Positions 9,501-12,694 of a stretch of DNA of 12,694 nucleotides are shown piece after piece. Every line of letters begins with the position of its first letter. The first letter of the stretch is position 1. Below the pieces are notes generated by a model, which saw only the letters and a program-made list of their open reading frames with translations, did no database searches and had not been told where the DNA came from. The DNA is taken from NCBI GenBank assembly GCA_005879205.1, contig VBLD01000114.1, positions 2,963-15,656 of the forward strand. The letters are read 5' to 3'. The translations under genes were made by a program, and so were the position numbers. Source of the DNA: Deltaproteobacteria bacterium (GTDB lineage Bacteria > Desulfobacterota > Binatia > DP-6).

Positions 9501-9518
9501 ACGGCAATAACGGCAATA
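9501..9518. repeat. Two adjacent 9-bp direct repeats in the divergent promoter region
   Basis: The unit acggcaata occurs twice without a gap, AT-rich against its surroundings, in the 159-bp space between the minus-strand TadG-like gene and the plus-strand CoA-transferase gene. A 10-bp perfect palindrome, cacggccgtg, lies at 9535-9544. The position suits operator or promoter elements, but no regulator can be assigned. Confidence 0.35.
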
Positions 9519-9588
9519 GTGTGATGCTGACCGTCACGGCCGTGCCGCACGCCACTTTCCGCCTTGACAGCGCGCGGACCGGCGCGGG

Positions 9589-10821
9589 ATGGCTGAGACT
9601 ATGAATGTACCCGCCGGCCCGCTCGCGGGCATCCGGCTCCTCGACCTCGGCACGCGCGTCGCCGCGCCCTTTGCCGCCACGCTGCTCGCCGACCTCGGCG
9701 CCGAGGTGATCAAGGTGGAGCTGCCGGGGCAGGGCGACTTCCTGCGCTCCATCGGCCCCTTCGTCGATGGCTACTCCCTCTTCTGGGCGGTCGAGAACCG
9801 CGGCAAGAAGTCGATCACCTGCGATCTGCGCAAGGCGGGCGGGCAGGTGTTGCTCAAGCGGCTGGTGCCGCTGGTCGACGTCGTGGTCGAGAACTTCCAG
9901 CCGGGTACGCTCGAAGGCTGGGGGCTCGGCTACGAGGCGCTCGCCGCGCTGAACCCGGGCCTCGTCCTGACGCGCGTCTCGGTCTACGGGCAGACCGGCC
10001 CCTACCGCGACCGGCCCGGCCTCGACCGCAACGGCATCGCCGCGGGAGGCCTCCTCTACGTCACCGGTTATCCCGACCGTCCGCCCGTCCGCCCGGGCGT
10101 CGTCGTCGCCGACTACCTGACCGGCGTCTTCAACGCCCTCGCGATCGTCTCCGCGCTCTACGAGCGGGACCGGCGGGCGCGCGAGACCGGACGCCCGGCG
10201 CGCGGGCAGTACGTCGACCTGTCCCTCTACGAGTCGGTGCTGCGCGTCATGGAGCACACCCTCGCGGCCTTCGATCGCCTCGGTCTCGTGCGCGAGCGCG
10301 AGGGCAATCGGCTCTCCAACTCGGCGCCGCTCGACAACTGGGAGACGCGCGACGGGAAGTTCGTCTGCATCGTCGCCGCGGGCGACGGCCTCTTCCCTCG
10401 CCTCGCGCGCGCCATGGGGCGCGAGGACCTGCTCGCCGATCCGCGCTTCGCGTCGCTCGCTCTCCGCGCCGAGCACGGCGAGGCGATCAATACCATCGTC
10501 GGCGATTGGTGCCGGCAGCGAACGGCGCGCGAGATCGCGGACATCCTCGAGCGGCACGAGGTCCCCTTCGGCGTCGCCTACTCGGCGGCGGACATCTTCG
10601 CCGACCCGCACATCGCGGCGCGCGGCGACATCGTCACGGTGGACGACCCGGTCATCGGTCCGCTCCGCATGCAGGGGGTCTACCCGCGCTTCTCGCGTAC
10701 GCCGGGCGCGATCCGGCGCGGCGCGCCGCGTCTCGGCGAGCACAACGACGAGGTCTACGGACGGCTCCTCGGCCTGTCGGGCGACGAGCTCGCGGCGCTC
10801 GCACGCGAGGGCGTCGTCTGA
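9589..10821 (+). CDS. Class III (CaiB/BaiF family) CoA-transferase
   Basis: 410 residues, the usual family size. These enzymes move CoA between carboxylic acids through an aspartyl-CoA thioester. Family marks in order: PLAGIRLLDLGTRVAAPF near the start, LADLGAEVIKVELPG (33-47), NRGKKSITCDL (70-80), VVENFQPGTLEGWGLGYEAL (99-118), VSVYGQTGPYRDRPG (130-144), and the probable catalytic Asp175 in VVVADYLTGVF, equal by context to the active Asp of formyl-CoA transferase. The C terminus has the usual GEHNDEVYGRLLGLS. The start could also be ATG 9601 (MNVPAG), which has GGCTGAG before it; I keep 9589 with low certainty. The substrate pair cannot be named. Its partner may be the acyl-CoA dehydrogenase at 6911, but the minus-strand TadG-like gene lies between. 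The YCF48-like gene follows after 83 bp. Confidence 0.93.
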   Translation: MAETMNVPAGPLAGIRLLDLGTRVAAPFAATLLADLGAEVIKVELPGQGDFLRSIGPFVDGYSLFWAVENRGKKSITCDLRKAGGQVLLKRLVPLVDVVVENFQPGTLEGWGLGYEALAALNPGLVLTRVSVYGQTGPYRDRPGLDRNGIAAGGLLYVTGYPDRPPVRPGVVVADYLTGVFNALAIVSALYERDRRARETGRPARGQYVDLSLYESVLRVMEHTLAAFDRLGLVREREGNRLSNSAPLDNWETRDGKFVCIVAAGDGLFPRLARAMGREDLLADPRFASLALRAEHGEAINTIVGDWCRQRTAREIADILERHEVPFGVAYSAADIFADPHIAARGDIVTVDDPVIGPLRMQGVYPRFSRTPGAIRRGAPRLGEHNDEVYGRLLGLSGDELAALAREGVV

Positions 10822-10876
10822 CGCGTCGGGTCAGGAGCCGGTGGACGCCGACGTCCCGCGTCGCCCGTCGGGCTCT

Positions 10877-10896
10877 CGTATTGACGCCAGAATACG
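10877..10896. promoter_or_regulatory. Short inverted repeat upstream of the propeller gene
   Basis: cgtatt and aatacg form a 6-bp inverted repeat around 8 bases, 8 bp before the ATG at 10905 and in an AT-richer patch of the 83-bp spacer. It includes TTGACG at 10881-10886, but no good -10 box at proper spacing. It could be an operator or chance. Confidence 0.2.
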
Positions 10897-10904
10897 GGCT
10901 GTGT

Positions 10905-11954
10905 ATGGCGCCACCGATGCCGGGCCCCGGGCGAGCGCGCTGCCGGTGGGCGCGCAGGGCCACGCTCGTGTGGCTCGTGCTCTCCTCCGCGATGGTCGCG
11001 CGAGACGCGACGGCCGCCGCGCTCCGTGACAACCTCTACGACGTCAAGGCGCTCGATGCGCGCGAGGCATGGGCGGTCGGCACCTTCGGGGCCATCTATC
11101 ACACCGCTGACGGCGGCAAGACGTGGCAGGCGCGCGAGAGCGGCACGAAGAGTGCGCTCTTCGGCGTCGACTTCGCGGGCCGTCGCGACGGCTGGGTGGT
11201 CGGCAAGTCGGGCCTCATCCTCCACACGGCGGACGAGGGCGCGACGTGGACGCAGCAGACGAGCCCGATCCCGGTGCAGAAGCCGCTCTTCAAGGTGCGG
11301 GCCCTGGATGCGCAGACCGCCTGGGCGGTCGGTGACTGGGGCGCGGTGGCCGTCACCCACGACGGCGGCAAGACGTGGGAGGACCGCTCGCTCCCGGACG
11401 ACGTCGTGCTGTACGACGTCTGCTTCCCCGATGCCGAGCACGGGTTCGTGGCGGGAGAGTACGGCACGCTCCTGGTCACGGAGGACCGCGGTACCACCTG
11501 GGTGAAGCGTCCCGTCGGCACCGAGAAGACGCTCTTCGGGGTGAGCTTCTCGAACCCCCGGGAGGGCTGGGTCGTCGGCATCGACGGGCTCGTGCTCCGC
11601 ACGCGCGACGGCGCGCGCACGTGGGAGGTGCAGCGCGGCGCCGTCGAGGCGGGGTCGATCGAGGAACTCGGGTTTCTCGAGGCGCTCAAGAACCCGGGAC
11701 TCTACTCCGTGCAGGTCGCCGGCCGGTACGGCGTCGTGATCGGTGATACGGGCATGGTCCTCACCACGGCGGATGGCGGCGAGACGTGGACCCGCCGGGA
11801 GCTGCCCGGCAAGCAGCAGCTCGTCTGGATGCGAGGCGCGAGCCTGGCCGGAGGTCCCGAGGGGTTCATCGTCGGGGGCAGCGGGTTCACCGCCCGCGTC
11901 GAGCAGGATCGCATCGTCCTTCCCGCGGGCAGCGACGCCGCGGCCGCTCCCTGA
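10905..11954 (+). CDS. Secreted YCF48/BNR-type seven-repeat beta-propeller protein
   Basis: 349 residues. An Arg-rich start and hydrophobic core (ATLVWLVLSSAMVA) form a signal peptide with cleavage near residue 38 (ATAA), so the protein is periplasmic. From about residue 44 seven repeats of some 40-47 residues follow, each with L-x-x-V at its start, a W/F-x-V-G turn and a T-x-D-G-x-x-T-W ending; the seventh is worn. Clear examples are AWAVGTFGAIYHTADGGKTW and GWVVGKSGLILHTADEGATW. This matches the PSII-assembly-factor YCF48 / BNR-repeat family, and seven repeats fit a seven-bladed propeller. There is no photosystem gene nearby, so a photosynthetic role is not implied. The RND permease starts 6 bp downstream, and such propellers are commonly found next to RND/MMPL exporters, so it is probably a periplasmic partner. 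ATG 10905 has no strong ribosome-binding site; ATG 10917 is an alternative. Confidence 0.88.
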   Translation: MAPPMPGPGRARCRWARRATLVWLVLSSAMVARDATAAALRDNLYDVKALDAREAWAVGTFGAIYHTADGGKTWQARESGTKSALFGVDFAGRRDGWVVGKSGLILHTADEGATWTQQTSPIPVQKPLFKVRALDAQTAWAVGDWGAVAVTHDGGKTWEDRSLPDDVVLYDVCFPDAEHGFVAGEYGTLLVTEDRGTTWVKRPVGTEKTLFGVSFSNPREGWVVGIDGLVLRTRDGARTWEVQRGAVEAGSIEELGFLEALKNPGLYSVQVAGRYGVVIGDTGMVLTTADGGETWTRRELPGKQQLVWMRGASLAGGPEGFIVGGSGFTARVEQDRIVLPAGSDAAAAP

Positions 11955-11960
11955 GGGTAC

Positions 11961-12694
11961 ATGCTCTCCCGTCGGACGATCGAAGCCTATCTCTTCTTCC
12001 TCCTCCGCCACCGCGCGCTCGTGTCGCTCGTCGTCGCCGCGATCACCGTTTACCTCGCGCTCTTCATGTGGTTCCGGATGCACGTCTTCACCAACTTCTT
12101 CGACCTCTATCCGCGGAACCACCCCTACATCCAGCTCTACCAGCAGTATCGGAGCATGTTCGGTACCGCGAACACGGTGCTGATCGTCGTCGAGGTGAAG
12201 AACGGCACCATCTTCGACGACCCGGAGACGGTGCAGAAGGTCGACCGCATCACGCTCGCGCTGCTGCACGACATTCCCGGCGTCAACGGCGAGCAGGTCC
12301 TGTCGATCACCCACCCGAAGGTGAAGACCACCCTCACCGCCGGCTCCGGCATCAAGGTGGTGCCGCTCATGTATCCGCGCGTGCCGGAGTCGAAGGACGA
12401 CCTCGATTTCCTGAAGCTCAAGGTCTACTCCACCGAGGGGGTCCACGGCCTCTTCGTCTCCGAGGACGACAAGGCGACGCAGATCATCGCCGGCTTCTGG
12501 GAAGAGTACTTCGATCTGCCCACCATGTGGGTGAAGATCCAGGAGATCGTCCGGCGCGAGTCCGACGAGAACACGAAGATCTACGTCACCGGCATCCCGA
12601 TCCTCTTCGCCTACTTCATGGAGATCATGCCGCAGATGACGGGCGTGCTCGGCGCCTCGATCGTCATGATCCTCTTGATCCTCTGGGTGGAGTT
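11961..12694 (+). CDS. RND/MMPL (HpnN-like) exporter permease, 5' part only
   Basis: The frame is open from ATG 11961 to the window end, 244 codons plus two bases, so the protein is incomplete here. GAGGG at 11953-11957 sits at good distance as ribosome-binding site. Residues about 15-40 form the first membrane helix (LVSLVVAAITVYLALFMWF). A periplasmic porter region follows (about 41-212), with the family-typical FFDLYPRNHPYIQLYQQY early on and an IYVTGIPILFAYF segment near its end. The second helix begins at about 225 (GVLGASIVMILLILW). This is the order expected for RND-superfamily permeases of the HpnN/MMPL kind, usually near 800-900 residues, which export lipids or other hydrophobic compounds by proton motive force. 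The cargo is unknown. It forms a transcription unit with the propeller gene just upstream. Confidence 0.85.
   Translation, partial: MLSRRTIEAYLFFLLRHRALVSLVVAAITVYLALFMWFRMHVFTNFFDLYPRNHPYIQLYQQYRSMFGTANTVLIVVEVKNGTIFDDPETVQKVDRITLALLHDIPGVNGEQVLSITHPKVKTTLTAGSGIKVVPLMYPRVPESKDDLDFLKLKVYSTEGVHGLFVSEDDKATQIIAGFWEEYFDLPTMWVKIQEIVRRESDENTKIYVTGIPILFAYFMEIMPQMTGVLGASIVMILLILWVE

Noticed and set aside
9564..9569. TTGACA as a -35 box for the CoA-transferase gene
   Set aside because: At 17 bp spacing the sequence is GGATGG, not a -10 box; a housekeeping promoter cannot be supported.
10755..12446. A 563-codon minus-strand frame opposite the propeller and permease genes
   Set aside because: It is the complement of two well-supported genes and has no recognisable domain.

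Overview
The window is a high-GC chromosomal segment (about two thirds G+C or more by eye) with tightly packed genes on both strands. A lipoprotein N-acyltransferase homologue, an RND/HpnN-like exporter, an NtrC-type two-component system, and acyl-CoA dehydrogenase and class III CoA-transferase genes together point to a Gram-negative bacterium that handles acyl-CoA compounds. The mix resembles uncultured, high-GC, deltaproteobacteria-like lineages such as Binatota or Myxococcota relatives. That placement is an inference from gene content only. I see no rRNA, tRNA, CRISPR array, transposase, integrase or phage gene, and no stretch over 300 bases without a gene.

Layout. (1) 103-2808, minus strand: an apolipoprotein N-acyltransferase homologue (1303-2808), then a secreted protein with calcium-binding acidic repeats at both ends (103-1197). 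(2) 2782-6731, plus strand: a polytopic histidine kinase and an NtrC-family response regulator whose start overlaps the kinase stop by 4 bases. The kinase and the acyltransferase genes are head to head and overlap by 27 bases, so there is no conventional intergenic promoter. (3) 6911-8518, plus: an acyl-CoA dehydrogenase, a 23-bp tandem repeat whose two copies each form a seven-codon minicistron, and a C-terminally shortened GNAT acetyltransferase. (4) 8532-9429, minus: a TadE/TadG-like pilus-assembly protein broken by an apparent one-base frameshift in a run of five Cs. (5) 9589-12694, plus: a class III (CaiB/BaiF) CoA-transferase, a secreted seven-repeat YCF48/BNR-type beta-propeller, and the first 244 codons of an RND/MMPL exporter that runs off the window.

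How the parts may work together. The kinase-regulator pair should sense an envelope or membrane state and activate sigma-54 promoters. I could not identify its targets, and I found no convincing sigma-54 promoter here. The YCF48-like propeller and the RND permease sit 6 bases apart and probably form one export module in the periplasm and inner membrane. The acyl-CoA dehydrogenase and the CoA-transferase both act on acyl-CoA thioesters, but the broken TadG-like gene separates them, so a shared pathway is possible and not shown. The points most worth checking are the duplicated minicistron, the zero-spacing divergent start region, the divergent Lnt catalytic segments, the unusual kinase sensor, and the propeller-exporter pair.
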